Origin: Sanguinoderma infundibulare
Taxonomy: Eukaryota; Basidiomycota; Agaricomycetes; Polyporales; Polyporaceae
Reading direction: 5' to 3'
Assembly (NCBI GenBank): GCA_032821775.1
Contig: JAVLRN010000002.1
Span: forward strand, 1 to 64,000
DNA: 64,000 nt
The notes beneath the pieces are model-generated. The model had not been told where the DNA came from, did no database searches, and saw only the letters and a list, made by a program, of their open reading frames with translations. How positions within the stretch are numbered: the stretch's first letter is position 1; each line of letters starts with the position of its first letter. The position numbers and the translations under genes are program-made. Shown in pieces: positions 42,374 through 55,026 of this stretch.

Positions 42374-43264
42374 TCACAGACGGCGCCGGTTCCGCAGCTC
42401 ATGCGTCTCCTGCGCAAGCAGCACGCTCACGCTCCCGCTATCCATCTTCGTTCCGCTCGCCCGGTCCAGTGCCATCCCGCTCACCAGCGCCGGATCCATC
42501 ATCCCCAGGCTCCCCTGGTCGTCCTGCGGCACACCGTCGTCCGAAGGGATGTCTCGCACGAGGATTTTGGTCGCGATCCGCTGCCCGTGGTCGCCCGCCA
42601 GCGAGCGCGTCGCCGCGTCCGTGGACGCGTCCAGCCAGAGCGCGGTCCCGTACGGCGAGAGGACCATGTCCGAGGGCGTGAACATGCGCAGGGGCGATGG
42701 GTTCGCGTGCGCCATCACAGGCCCATCTGCGCTCTGTGGGGAGGTGAGGTAGGGGAACGTTTCTGAGGAGGTGGGGGACAAAGTGAAGGGGGAGAAGGAC
42801 AGGTTGGGAGCAAGGACAAAGTGGTGGAGGATGTTGACAGGCCAGGGGAACAGGGTGTCGAAGCGGAGGAGGTCGATCACGGGCGGGGCATGGTAAGTGT
42901 GCGGGTGTTGGCGGCGGGGGTTGATGGAGATGCTGTCGATGCGCCAGCGCCATCTGTATTGCGCGATGGGCTCGAGAGTCTGCGCCGATGGGATGTTGAG
43001 CTGGCCGTTGTGTAGCGCTGTAGAAAGCGAGCGATCCTAGTGGGTCCACCTCGCGCCTGGATCTGGACGAGATCGCAACACTCGAACGCGAACCTGCGGC
43101 TTTCGCGGTCGGATGACGCCGAGTAGAGGGTCAATGTAAGTAGGTAACGGCCACCATGCCAAGGGAGAAATTCGACGGCCAGGGTACGATGACTGAGGAG
43201 GGACGACCAAGGTCTGGCGGTGGGGCGGATGTCGAGGCGGGAGTATGGTTGCGGCTCGGGATTT
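42374..43264 (-). CDS. Uncharacterised reading frame, possibly an F-box protein C-terminal part
   Basis: Minus-strand segments (GTMTLYSASSDRESRRFAFE, then VIDLLRFDTLFPWPVNILHH and GTALWLDASTDAATRSLAGD) look protein-like and can be joined by a short intron near 42900. Their style, with strand-rich sequence and an inserted acidic loop, resembles the C-terminal parts of basidiomycete F-box proteins, but no F-box is visible. The right boundary is uncertain; treat as hypothetical. Confidence 0.3.
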
Positions 43265-44377
43265 CAATACCTGCTCATTTGAACAGTCAAACGTTCTAGC
43301 TCAGTGGCAGATAGCGAAGAGATATCGCAGTGTTTTGCACCAGGGACGGGCATTCCCTTCTGGAGGAAACGTGTAGATAAGGCTTCGTGCCAGACGCTGC
43401 GACTCCTCGTAAGGTTTTCGAAAACTGTACATGTCTGAGACGCGTCCGACGCATGAGGGGAGTGTCCAAGGGGGAGGATGTTAGACAAGGGGGAGGGACG
43501 AAGGACGGCTCATGCACAGGCCGGGGTGAGGCGATGGAGGAAGGGGGCAAGACTTTGATGCCATACCCTCGGGTAGAATCACGTACCTGCCACGGCTATA
43601 ATATCCGATAGTACATGCTCGGGGGCTGAATATACACTATGGACAACATGGTTGGATTCGAGACTCAGAAGATGGCGCGTGAAAGCACAGACGCGAGTAG
43701 CATGGCCATAGCCCGCGATACAGCCCAAAGAGGGCGTTCGTTCGGGACGACCACGTCAGAAAGACGACGCTGAAAGCTGGCGCACCGTGTCCCGGGCAGT
43801 AATACACGAACGTCAGCGTATTGGAGCCGTTGGCGGGGTGTGAGATGGCCATCCGGGCCTCGATAGCGGGCCAAGTGGTCTCCACTGGTCGTTCCAAGGG
43901 TGGGGGGAGGTGGGCAAGGGTTGACGAGCAAGACTGACTGACTGAAACTTCGTGTATGCGTCTACAATACGCTTGGCGAAGCCGCTCTACTCCTCTGGCG
44001 TAACCTCGCACTCTGCCAGGCATTTCTCGCCTTCGGTTTGGGAAAGACGGAGCACGTCAAGATTGTCGTTTGGGCTCGGAAGCTCAAGCAGGTTTCGGTA
44101 TACGGTTAAGCGGAGTCTGGAACGTCGAGGAATCGCGTTGAAGCGATTCGACAGTCTGGCAAAGTAAGCTTAAGCTACAGGCCTATACAGTGCATCTTGT
44201 AGCAAAGTTTCCGCACATCCGGCATTTTGTGGTGGTCTGGTCGGGAGAAGTAAGGTCTGCACTCGTCGAACTCTAATCCTGCTGTCTATCGTCTCGGCGA
44301 CCAACTTCAACCCACACCAACACTTTTCCCACACTCTTCTGCTGGTACCGCGTCCATCCATCCTTTACAACCCCACC
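43265..44377. other. No clearly supported gene
   Basis: Minus-strand frames around 44165-43950 (LTVYRNLLELPSPNDN) and 43880-43690 may be remnants of another gene. Starts, stops and splice joins could not be made to agree. Confidence 0.3.
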
Positions 44378-45290
44378 ATGGTCACCAGTGTCCGGTGCAA
44401 CAGCTTCACGCACCGGGATATCCGCTGCAAAAACAGGATTAGCACCAAGAACGCTGTTCGCTTCCCGAATGGAAAGCAACTGAAATCTCACTGTTTTCGT
44501 CACCTCAAAGCGAAACTCCGGCAGCCCACGTTCCGCTGCCTCAAATTCCGGAGTCGTTACATCCGTTACGACGGTGAGCAGTATAGTTTTTGTCCTCCCT
44601 TATACGACTCACTTGCAGGTTCAGCATACGTTCGCGATTACCTCCAACCTCGCACGCAAGCCTTGCTTCGCGAGCTCATGTGCAAGCCGCCTAGTGTGTG
44701 CGATGGACCTGGTCACATCTATGCGTTCAAAGTGCCTGGTACGTTATTCGCTCCCTTCACCGCTCTCACTAACCCCCTTCAAGATCCCGACAACGACGAC
44801 TTCGTACACATCAAGGTCGGGCGTACCAATCGGCTTAACCGTCGCTTCGACGAGCATCTCAACAGATGCCCTTCCTTAAATGCGGTGCTCCTCGGCTACT
44901 ATCCACGTCCCCCCAGCGTTGATGCGCCGGATCTGTCGCCCTCTGGAATTCAACCGGGCCCACCGGTGCCTTACGCCGATCGCCTCGAACGGCTCGTCCA
45001 TATCGAGCTCGCCGACGTCGCCACCAACGGTCACCCATCCCAGGGCAACCGTCCCCGGGTGCCGTGCTTGGGGGTCAACACTTCACGCTGTGAAGATTGT
45101 GAGCATCCACATTCGTTCTTCATTAACGCTGATTCATCGCTTCTCAGGTGGCCACGTCCACGAAGAAATATTCACCCTTCGTCGTCTTGAAGGAGACAGA
45201 CACGGATACGAGTGGGAGGACATTGTCCGGCCTATCATCGAGCATTGGGGAGGCTACCTCCAGGACCTAGTAGAGCGTCCGCGATCATGA
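44378..45290 (+). CDS. T5orf172 (DUF1766, GIY-YIG superfamily) protein
   Basis: Exons 44378-44573, 44619-44738, 44784-45098 and 45148-45290 join in frame and give 257 residues. The nuclease-like core is complete: GPGHIYAFKV (GIY-like strand), HIKVGRTNRLNRRFDEHLNRC (YIG-like strand plus helix), LGYYPRP, RLERLVHIELADVA, a CEDCGHVHEEIF zinc-type motif built across the last intron, and YEWEDIVRPIIEHWGGYL. This is the layout of fungal T5orf172/Mug113-type proteins. An N-terminal Cys/His cluster (CNSF...RCKN...HCFRH) probably binds zinc. The biological role of the family is unclear; DNA cleavage or binding is inferred from the fold. Confidence 0.88.
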
Positions 45291-48097
45291 ATCAGATTTC
45301 TGTGTTATTGCTACAATTCAGAAGGTCGTCGTCGCACCTGTTGATATACGACTTGCAGTGCTGCACGGAGGAGTAATCAATATCTCCTTTCGACTCCGTT
45401 GAACAACACGCGCATGGGCTGCATTGCGATTGACGTCATACGAGCCGTCTCGTATCATCGTTATCTCGATCTTGCCAAGCCCCGGGGTAATCGCGATTGT
45501 CCGATGATCGGCCCCGTCTCGTCGAACCAGGGGAGCCCAGGCGTACTCAACTGCCTCTTGCTCCACCGAGAACATGGTCAGATATCGCGACATGTAGAAC
45601 TGCAAAAACCATGTCAGTTCTGTGGTGCCGCAGCATTCGAAAACGCACGTACCAACGTGTTATTCGCGCTATGCTCGGTTCATTATTGATGAATGTCTCA
45701 CACAACGCCGCTCGTGAAAACTCTCCGCGTCGTGCTGCCATGCGCGATGGCTGCGCCGCTGATCCACACACACGCCAATGGCGAGGATGATGAGGAAGTA
45801 CGACAGCCTGTGCGGATTGGGCGTGCTCGCCACGGTCCCAATTTTGGCTGCTCGTCAAGGGGTTAGTAAGGTTCTTGATGTAATTCTCCGCGAAGACGCA
45901 GGGTATCAGGAGCCAGCCAAAAGCGGCCGCTCGCGGCGCTCGCCGTCAGACAAGGGCATGGACAAGGCGCAGGCCGCTTCCACCACCAACTGGCGTTCTC
46001 GCGGCCAAAAGCTTGGCGCGCGTCGTGCTCAGCAGGCAGTTCCACAGACGTTCGGCGTGGGAGGCGGATTTGTCCTGATCGTCCCCACTCGCACCCGCTC
46101 GCCACAGAAGGAGGTAGACCGGCAGAGGAGTCCAACTCCCGATTTCGGTGTGGATGAGGACGAGGACGTCGTCTAATACAGCGATTATGATTAGTTTTCC
46201 TCTCTTCCCCATGTTCTTCCATATCCCCGTAAGCATGGCGTGGTCGCCCCGGTCGAGCAGCGAGAATACAGTTATCCCCGTGGACTTTCTATACTTGACA
46301 ATGACGTGATACAACACAACGTACAACCTGTACTTGCACGACCATTGTGAAGCCGTAGCACCGCACGCACGCATGCTTGCAGCATTTGTACCAACTCATT
46401 CCTACTTCATATTGCATCCCAATAGATCGTGGCTTGGCTGCAGAACGGTAGGCAAGGTTTCATCCCAGGTCTTCGACATGGAAGGAATTCCGTTGCACAG
46501 AAAATATGACGTTCGCGAAAGTGGATGCGCATATTTGTCTCAGCTCTACGGCATTTTGAAGGACCAAAGCTGCACTTACCGTAGAGATGAGCTGCTTTCG
46601 GGGGTGCCAAATGCACGCCCCAATGCGCGACTGCACGCAAGAGTGAGGGATTGCACGCGAGAGGGTTGGACTGCACCCGAGAGAGTGAGCGATTGCATGC
46701 GAGAGTGAGAGACACAGCAGGAGGTGGATGCGAAGCGGACGTACAATACTCAAGGGCCCGAACAAAAATCTCCTGCTACCGCCGCGGGAGAAGGCTGTTC
46801 CCCTCGACCAGATCAGCGACCATGGCCGGAGGAAGTGAGAGGAGCGATGGTAGATACCTCGGCGAGACGTAGTCAAGGTGGTGGAATATGGCCCACAAGG
46901 AACCCAGCCTGCACACGGAGATAACCATGCACAGGCCCAAGGGGAGCGAGGAAATAATATGGAGCTGTCTGTGAGTGGAGCCAGGGGTTGCACGCGAGAG
47001 TGAGGGACTGCAAAAAAGAGTGAGAGACACGGCTGGACGTGGATGTGAAGCTGACGTACGGTACTCAAGGACCCGAACAAAAAACTCCAGGTACCGCCGC
47101 GGCAGAGGGGTGTCGCTGATCTGGTCGAGGGGAACAGCGCCATGGCCGGAGTTCAGAGGAGCGATGGTAGATCCATCGGCGAGACGTGCTCCAAGTGGTG
47201 GAATATGAGCCCAACCTGCACACGGAGATAACCATGCACAGGCCCAAGGGGAGCGAGGAGATCGTACGGAGCCGGCACACAGACAAGGATCGCGGAGCAA
47301 ACTCACTGAGACAAATGGCGCCACAGTGTCAACACCTGCAAATACGGCCATGCGCCACAATATCGGCAAACAGGCGCCTTCAATCTCGATGCCTCCTTCG
47401 TCCTAGCGTCTGGTGCCCTCGCTCGACATCGACTCGTTCCCCCTGCTGTCTGTATTGGGTTACTTCCCATTGCAGGTGCCGACACAATCCTCTCCTCTGG
47501 GATTCTCTCCTCTGCGATCTACGTAGGGTTATCTCCCTCCGTAGGTCACATCGACCTGCCCCAACCACATTGCTCGCGCCCGAAACCATCGCACCCTCGA
47601 CCGCGACGCACGCATCCTGCACCCTCGTTGCCGTACCCAATTTAGGTTGCCTCCACTCCTCTCCCCCGATCCATTTCAAGTCCAGGGATCCCCTGTGCTC
47701 CCATTTACCGAGACAGGCGGGCATCCACCCCCGAAGCACACATCCCGTGGCCGCCGTCCCCTGACCCACTTTTTGTCACCTCGGAACCTTGAGGCTCGAC
47801 CGCTCCCTTCGCTGTCCCCCGATCGGTTTGAAGTTCAGGGATCACGTCTGCCGTTCGCCCGCTGTAAGGTACGCACGGCTTCCAATGTCCGCGCTCAGTA
47901 TTGACCTTGTAATGAGCAGACATAGTGCTGCTCCAGACTCGTTTTCACCTCTCGGTCCCCATCTTGAACCTCTTCCCTCAAAGTATGTATGTGTTTGACA
48001 CTCCGAGTACTTGCCGTCGTACTAATCAGCCGAGGGGACCCCTAGCCATCTTGTCGACTGCTTCCATCGCGGTCCGTAGCCATTCTCGAGATGCACC
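45291..48097. other. Accessory intergenic stretch with a diverged tandem repeat
   Basis: A plus-strand frame at 45778-46176 ends in an acidic tail (DFGVDEDEDVV) but shows no family. The only firm structure is the duplicated block at 46684-47270. The rest up to 48097 is promoter-like pyrimidine-rich DNA. Confidence 0.4.
46684..47270. repeat. Diverged direct repeat, two units of about 270 bp, with internal micro-inversion
   Basis: Units 46684-46960 and about 47014-47270 share CACACGGAGATAACCATGCA, CAGGCCCAAGGGGAGCGAGG and GGAGCGATGGTAGAT. A 24-bp segment (46794-46817) appears exactly reverse-complemented in the second unit (47115-47138). The segment begins with GCTG and ends with CAGC. Confidence 0.85.
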
Positions 48098-50841
48098 ATG
48101 TCCGCGACTGCCAAGTAAGTCTCTCAATAGTACTCGCAATTGCCACCGGTCTGCTCACCATAACTTTCAGCACCACCAAACCTTTTCGTGCTTTCATCTT
48201 CAGGGATACCGTGTACACTGTAGTGAATCCCTGTGATGTAGCACGTATACCTGAATACCCAGTTTTCGATCCAGAACAGAGCCTCCAAGCCCGAGAAATG
48301 CGCAAGCCAATATGGGCCACCGACGCGTGCCCTGAAATCGCGTATATGCTCAAGCGATTCAACACGGAGTCTGCCTTCCTTGGACGGCTGAACATCCACC
48401 CCGAGAAGGTGCGCATCGTGAAGCTTCAGGACCCGTCGCGCTCGGGCTATATCTTGAGCCCTGAGGTGCAGAAAGCGTGGCACGCCCTAGAGAACAGTCT
48501 GCTGTATATCCTTGGCGCGCTTGAGGATGCCGCGAGCGGGAACCCCGAAGCGAGGTTTCCCGTCAGTATCGGTCGTTGGAGCTTCCCTCACGAGTACGGG
48601 TATCTAAAGCCTCACCATGACCAAAGTAAGGTCCGGATCGCCGCCGCAAAAGCCCGTGACGCCATGTCCCTTCTCGCCGCACGATGCACCATGGCCATCG
48701 CCCTCGTCACCACTGATCCCAATGCCAACCCTCCCCAATGGATCCGAGTCTTGAGTGCCCGAGACGTGCCACCTGCCTGGATCGACCTCCTCCGGGATTC
48801 GGTCATCAGCAATCTGTCCCCTGGCCTTCGTGCCGGCGCGTTCATCAATGTCCATGCTAATGAGGTGCGAACGGCCTGGCTCCATCATGTCCCGTGCATG
48901 ATTCGAGCGAATCTCCCAGTGTATATCGCCTGGCCCCCCGACCCGTCATCGACTGTGCGTGAATTCCCATTCCTCATGCCCTATCTCCCTCCGCCCCCAT
49001 ATCAGCTCTTCCGGGTGCCGGAGTACGTCGACCTACGCGAGAATATGCACTTTAGATGGGAGGAGTTGCAGCCCCCCCAAGGGTCTTTCGCGGCGCAACC
49101 GCTCGTCGTGGCACACACGTCGCCTGTACCACAAAATGTCGCCGCGATCCCACACGGCCAAGGGCAAGAGCCTGGAGAGTCTTGCTTCCACTTCTTCGCA
49201 CGCCGGGAGGCATCCAATCACGCCAAAGCACAGACCGAAACGGACGAGCACCGAGCTCTTCGGCTGAAGCGGGAGCACAAGGCCGCGAAGCTCGACCGGC
49301 CGACACGCCCCTCTAAGGTCTACTTGTGGAAGGAGGTTGGTGATATCGACATGTTCTTGCCGTCGGAGATGTTGGAGTTGGACTATCGAGCATACGTCAA
49401 GCCCAGCGGGGTTGCGGAGGTATGGATGAGTCATGGGCCCTTACAGAAGCGCTACGATGCCTGGCGCGACGAATGGGACATCTGTCCAAAGCTCGCTCCG
49501 GACGACGTGCCCGAAGACCCCTGGGACGCGTTTGACGATGTCGACCTCCCCGAGGCCCTCCCGGTGGCGCAGCTTGTCAGCGCACTTCCGGTGGAGCCTT
49601 TCGAGCGCGACCTCCGGCTTTTCCATGGTCGTGAGCGGACGACGCAGCCGCCGCAACCGGACCGTTGGGAGCCTGCGTTCGAGAGGCTTCATGATTTGAC
49701 CTATTTCCGATACGGTCTCATCCAGGCCGATGTCGGCGGCATCGTCGGGCACTACAAGCAGCTCAAAGTGCTCGAGCTTCAGAAGATCTTTGGCGTGACG
49801 CAGGCAGAGCTCAACCCTCTGGATGTCGGCCTCACCCAGCCGCTCAATGTCCTCGTCGCAGCCCTCACCGAGGAGAAAAAGGCCCCGGGGCTTATCTGGG
49901 ACCTGAGCCGGGCTTGCGATAAAGCCCTGTCGAACAAATCTCAACGGCATCCAACCATCCGCATCGCCCGCGTCAGATTCGATGGTGTGCAGAAGCCGCT
50001 CTTCCGTATCCGCTACCCGGCCGACAGCGGCTGCTGGTGGAACCTGGTTGTCGATGCTGTCACCGCCGTACAGCTTTATCGCCGTTGTGCGGTCCAGTGC
50101 TCTGCAGACGCGGTCACGCTCCTCGTTGACCATGGTATCCGGTTCCACACCATCGACGCACCCACTGACCATTGTCAACCCCTTCCTCCCGTTCGAACCG
50201 TTCTCGGGTGGCGTCCGCACGGATTTAAACCGAGGTACTGGGATTACGAGGAGTACGCGCACAGAGCCTATGCCATCCTCTCTCTGCCCAGAGGCCGTGC
50301 GGCTCTCCTTCGTGGCGGCATCGTCTGGCGCATCGCTGTCGAGATCCTTGGTGGCGATTGGCGGGCGCTGGCCGTGCGCGGGCCATCCAGTGACATCTAC
50401 GACTATGGCCAACTGTTTGTGCCTCGCAATCGGGACAGGTTCTTCGACGACTCGCTGTCGGATGATGAACTGGACGTCATCTGTGGTGTGTACAAGGTGT
50501 ACACTCTGAGTATGTGACTCATCTCCCCATCTCCGTTTCCCGCTTGTTCTGACATGTTCTGCATAGACAACAACTGGTCGCAGACGCAGGACTACTCGTG
50601 GTGGCCAAAAGCACGCACGTGGGAGAAGTCCGACATGGCGTTGGGGTACTGGACTCCTTATGCCGAGCAGTGGTTCCAGACTCGCCTCGGTATGATACGC
50701 GATGGGAAGACGGAGCCAAAGACGGCGAGCCAGTGGAAGGACACCCTCAAGGTCCACAAGAAGAGCCGTTCCTTCCAAACTGCCATCGAGGAGGCTAGTG
50801 TCTCATTTCTGGATGAACAGCTTCGAGTTACGCATGCATAG
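48098..50841 (+). CDS. Orphan agaricomycete protein, 876 residues
   Basis: Exons 48098-48114 (17 nt), 48171-50509 and 50567-50841 join in frame. The start MSATANTTKPFRAF was chosen because it gives a clean GTAAGT...TTTCAG intron. No known domain is seen. The N-terminal part is proline-rich, with LMPYLPPPPYQLFRVPEY marking its end. The centre is Arg/Lys-rich then acidic (PEDPWDAFDDVDLPEA). The C-terminus has a Trp/Tyr-rich module (NNWSQTQDYSWWPKARTWEK, then GYWTPYAEQWFQTRL) that I recall from uncharacterised, multi-copy agaricomycete proteins. It is followed on the same strand by a Zn2Cys6-like gene. Whether it belongs to a transposon is unknown. Confidence 0.7.
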
Positions 50842-52121
50842 TGTTTCAATTCTCTTCGTGTTTGTCTCTCTTTCCGCGGCTACGTATAGAACAATAGCGT
50901 CGAATGTACACCGGCACGCATCTGAATGCACACTGAACGCCAGATGTTTGCATCGCAGTGATGTGTATAACAATGACTTTGATTGCTGGTACGTAAACTA
51001 CACTATTTAGTCAGGACGGCTCGCCGGACAGTGTCCTCGCGCCTTCGGTTTAGCTAGACCGGCGGACGGACCACCTTAGGCGCGGCCCATCCTTTCCGCC
51101 GCGCCCATCAAGACCCGTTGGGAGGCCCAGGCCACGGATCGTGCATTCCGAGGCGCCGAGGCCCAGGCCGCCGATCATGCTGCGGAGGGTGGCGCAAGTG
51201 CTGCCATCCATCGCCATCGCCTTATACGTCATACACTACCATACGCCCATTGGCCGCGTCTGCGGTAAAGTCACGTCCATCTTCCTATCCTCGCTAATCA
51301 GCCTCTCACAGGATCAATGCATAATCGCAAGGGTTGTACAGAGCGGTCACAGAGACTCTCTGCTCACCTTTGTGGTACCTTCGCCTGTCGTGTGGCATGC
51401 ATCTAATGCTCGCCACATGCAGCCGTACTCACCATACCGTCGCGCCCTCTCACCACCTCGGTGACCCTTCGCCGAACTCGACTTCGCACACACAGCCTGG
51501 CGGCTAGACCCCAGCTGTTCACTCCAGGCACCTATTTTCAAAACCACCATCTCACCTTCCCGTACAATCTCCCAAAAAGTCTTCGGTGAGTCATCCCTAA
51601 CAACCTCATGGCGCACAGGCAAGCATCTGTTACTGCCGCAGCACCAGTAGCCCCTCACCTGCGTAAGACCACGAGTCACTATATTGGGCGACTTCTGTTC
51701 CTGTAGCACGACCGCTCCTTCGACCATTGTCACACAACTTCACCTTGGTGGAAGGACTTCCTGCACGTCATCTCTCCACTCTCGTCTGCGCCGTCCCTCC
51801 TCTGATATCTGAATGTCAGAGGTGGGACGGCGCACGCTCGACAATCCACAGCACGTCCCATGGGCGACCAGGGTCATGAGGAGGAAAGTGCGACGTCGAG
51901 CTTCAGGCACGGTGTGCCGCTCTCCTTCACCGTATGCCATTGTGTCTGGAAAAGATCACCGCGTGTCATCGAGGGCGACAGCACCCGGTCGGTGCTGCGG
52001 TATACATCCAATGTAATATAAGCCATCTCCCCTTCCACTCCTCTCTCCATCCTGCCTCCTTCGTTTGCTTATCATCCCCGTTCATCCATCCTACCTCTGA
52101 CCTTGCTCTACCTCCCCTACT
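50842..52121. other. Intergenic, nothing supported
   Basis: Short frames only. A direct repeat of the string GAGGCCCAGGCC(A/G)C(C/G)GATC occurs around 51121-51175. The stretch upstream of 52121 is pyrimidine-rich, as at many fungal promoters. Confidence 0.4.
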
Positions 52122-53429
52122 ATGAAGACAACTCGCAACGCCGCAGCGAAGAAGAAAGCTCCCGACGACGACAAGAAGCAAGCCCCGAACATGAGCGACG
52201 CCCGCCCCTGCGACCCCCCATGCTCTCAGTGCGCCGTCGAGCGCAGAGATTGCTTCATTCGCCGCAACACCGTCAAGTGCATCCCCTGCAACAATCTTGG
52301 AATACATGATTGCTCTTTCCGTCGCAGTACGTCCTTCCCCCTCTAGCACATACACGCTACTCACTCTTTTCAGACGTCGTTGCATCCGACACCGACGTCG
52401 ATTTCCCCCGAGTGTTGAGTGGCGTTGATGACGCTTTGGTGCAGCATGCCGAGCTGCTTCAAACCATCGAGAAGTCGCAGGATGACGTCATGGAGATGGT
52501 GCAGACGGTGCTGCACAACCAGCAGAAAATCCAGCACACCCAGCAGAAGATCCAACGTGCGCAGGACCACATCCAGCGGGACCAGCACAAGATGTTCATG
52601 GACTTGTCGACGGTGATGTCGTTTGCTCTGGGGGTTAACCCGAAGGGGTTGAAGTTGACTCGCGCTCCCAGCTCTTTTGACGCGGAACAGGATGAAGGTT
52701 CCGCTGGGCAGATGGGTGATGTGGGGCGTCGTGGTATCTTGGATGCTGTCGAAGGCGATGACGTTGTTGAGCATGGGCTGGTGGAAGAGCGCGGCGAGAA
52801 ACAGTCCAGCCTCAAGGGGAAAGGACGTGCGATTGAGCAGGGCTCCCCAGAGGTTGACGACATGGAGGTACGTTTAACCCCGTTTAGATATACGTTCATA
52901 CTAATTGTCCGCTCCTTTTTGAAGCATCCCTTGATCAATATCAAGGAGAAAGCCAGGGGTTACAACAACCAGTACAGTACGGACGAGGAGGACAGCGATG
53001 GCACGCCGTCGGTCACTCATACATGCAAGGTATACCCATGGCCTTGTATCGGTAATCTGCAGTTGCTCATCCACCAACACAGTTGACCAGGGACGTTCCG
53101 CAGCCGTTTGCCAGCTCCTCCAAGGACACTGTCTCCAAGGTATGCGTTGCCGCGGCCTCATCCCCTCTTAGCATCCTCTAATCGCCACCGCAGAAGTTCA
53201 ATCGTGTCATTCTGTCTGACGACGACACCGTCAGTCAGACGTCCATCACGTCCGTCAAACGCAAACACACTCAGGTAAGACTTTTCCCACCCCCGATCAT
53301 CCCGTCGTACTGATGGCTAGACAGAATGACGACGTGCTTTACGTTGACTTTGAAGCTCAGCGCAAGCACAAGAAGGCCAAGAAGGGCAAGAAGGTAGCCG
53401 ACCGCAAGTGTGGCTCAGGCAGCGAGTAG
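52122..53429 (+). CDS. Zn2Cys6-like cysteine-cluster protein with coiled coil
   Basis: Six exons (52122-52326, 52374-52866, then four small ones to 53429) join in frame. Cysteines at residues 34, 37, 44, 53, 56 and 64 follow C-x2-C-x6-C-x8-C-x2-C-x7-C, the spacing of a fungal Zn2Cys6 DNA-binding cluster. A long helix with a repeated QQKIQ pattern (about 95-150) is a likely dimerising coiled coil. The rest is acidic and disordered, and the end is Lys-rich (KHKKAKKGKK), a possible nuclear signal. No fungal-specific transcription factor middle domain is present, so it is atypical for the class. It sits 1.3 kb after the orphan gene on the same strand. Confidence 0.72.
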
Positions 53430-54459
53430 AACGATTGCGCTATGTAGGACTGGGGTCATGGGTGTGGGCGTGGTTGGGCTGATGACCAGCTGGGATAAGA
53501 TCTGTAGATTACCGTGGTTCTTCGGGTGATGCTCACTCGGTTCCATCGTATAGACCACATTGCGCGAAACTGTAACCGTCTGCCGTGCGAGGCTGAAAAC
53601 GCAATCTAGTCGTCGAGGGGGATGTTCAGTTTCATGCACTGGGGAATAGCCAATCCGGTCCTAGTCATGGGAGAGTAAGAGGTCGGGCCGGTCGATCGAC
53701 GTTTTCGCCGCGCGGTCCGCACTCAACGCTCTATCAGGCATGCAAAACTCATCCCCTAAAGAGGGCTTGTGCCGGCCTCGAACTCCGCCGGCGAGCGATC
53801 CGTCCTGCTCGTCCCGCCACCCTGCGTCCACTCTCCTTGTCGCCACCTGGCCCCCTTTTCCCCTCAGTCTCTCGACCCTACCGACATCCACATGTACGCA
53901 CGCTTTCCCGCGCCACATGAGCACTTGACGCTTGTATGCGTATCCTACCATCCGTCCTCATGGCCACTGTCGCCGTCCCCGCCACCTCCAGGTGCGACGG
54001 GCCGTCTGGCCGCCAGGGTGCACGTGTTCCGATCCCGTCGGAGATCCTTCTCCGATGGCGCGGGGCAGCACTGTCCCCAGCGGGTTCGTCAGTACGAGAC
54101 TGGGACCAATGCCGCGTGGGGGTACGGTGTCCGCATACAACATCGCGCTCCAGGGTGACTATCGCCGACGTTCCGTCGCCTCCACAGGGAGCACATCTGG
54201 CGGCACGTCTCGCGCGCGACCGATGTGCCGTAGGCGCGTGTCGCGCATGACCCGTTGTTTGGCAGGAGCGTGTCCCGTCCGCCCGCATGTTCACCCGTGA
54301 AGTTTTTCGGTCGTGCCCCGTTCCTCCAGCCTTCTTCTTCAGGCCTCATCTAAGCTTCTCGCCGCCGCCTCCAGTAGCCCCGACCCCTGCAATCCTTCTG
54401 GTGAGCAATTCCAAACCTCGCGCCATAATTCACGTTTCTCATGGTTGCCGATTATAGCC
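53430..54459. other. Intergenic, nothing supported
   Basis: GC-rich with overlapping chance frames on both strands. No family or splice pattern recognised. Confidence 0.4.
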
Positions 54460-55026
54460 ATGGCCGAGCTTTCTCTTGAGGAGTATCGGGCACTTCCTCA
54501 CCAGATGTGGGAGCCCCCCAACTGCAATTTCCTCCTCATTTGGTTTTGCCCCGTTCCGGAGTGCACTCACTTCATCAACCTCCGCAACCTCTCTGAAGAG
54601 CAGATGGACCACCCCGGCATCTCTGAGGAGGTCAAGGAGCGCTTTCGCCGCGGAGAGCGCATCTCAGGCGAGTCCGTCTGGGCGCGCGACGCGTTCACGT
54701 ACATGGTGGATGCGCACTACCTCAGGCACTTTGATGAGTGGGGGATCAAGATGGAGGGTGTCAGCGGCCCAGTGTGTTCTATATTCCTTGCCGCCCTGCA
54801 TGCGTCGTCCCCAGTTTACTGACTTTCGTATATCATATAGATGAAATTAGTATGGAAGGAAGGGCGACCTCCCACTCACTGGCAAACACCAGCCACTGCC
54901 ATAACCGGCATGGACTACTGGTTGGGGGGTGCAGGAGGAAGGGAGGGGCATGCAGACAACCAGCAAGCATCCACCGGTGTGCCCTTTGACGAGGACGGGC
55001 GGGTGGACGAGGTTATGCGTGGATGA
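54460..55026 (+). CDS. Small Cys/His protein of unknown function
   Basis: Exon 54460-54759 encodes MAELSLEEYRALPHQMW, then FCPVPECTHF and DAHYLRHFDEWGI. The paired cysteines and the later HYLRH could form one zinc site, similar to degenerate C2H2 fingers in agaricomycete proteins. After an intron of about 80 nt, exon 54841-55026 gives a Trp-containing tail ending VDEVMRG. Length is about 162 residues. The second donor choice (GTCAGC) is weak. Function is not recognised; its neighbours suggest a shared accessory cluster. Confidence 0.5.

Noticed and set aside
49441..50778. A 445-residue minus-strand frame opposite the orphan gene
   Set aside because: It is antisense to a well-spliced gene, has no start context and no recognisable domain.
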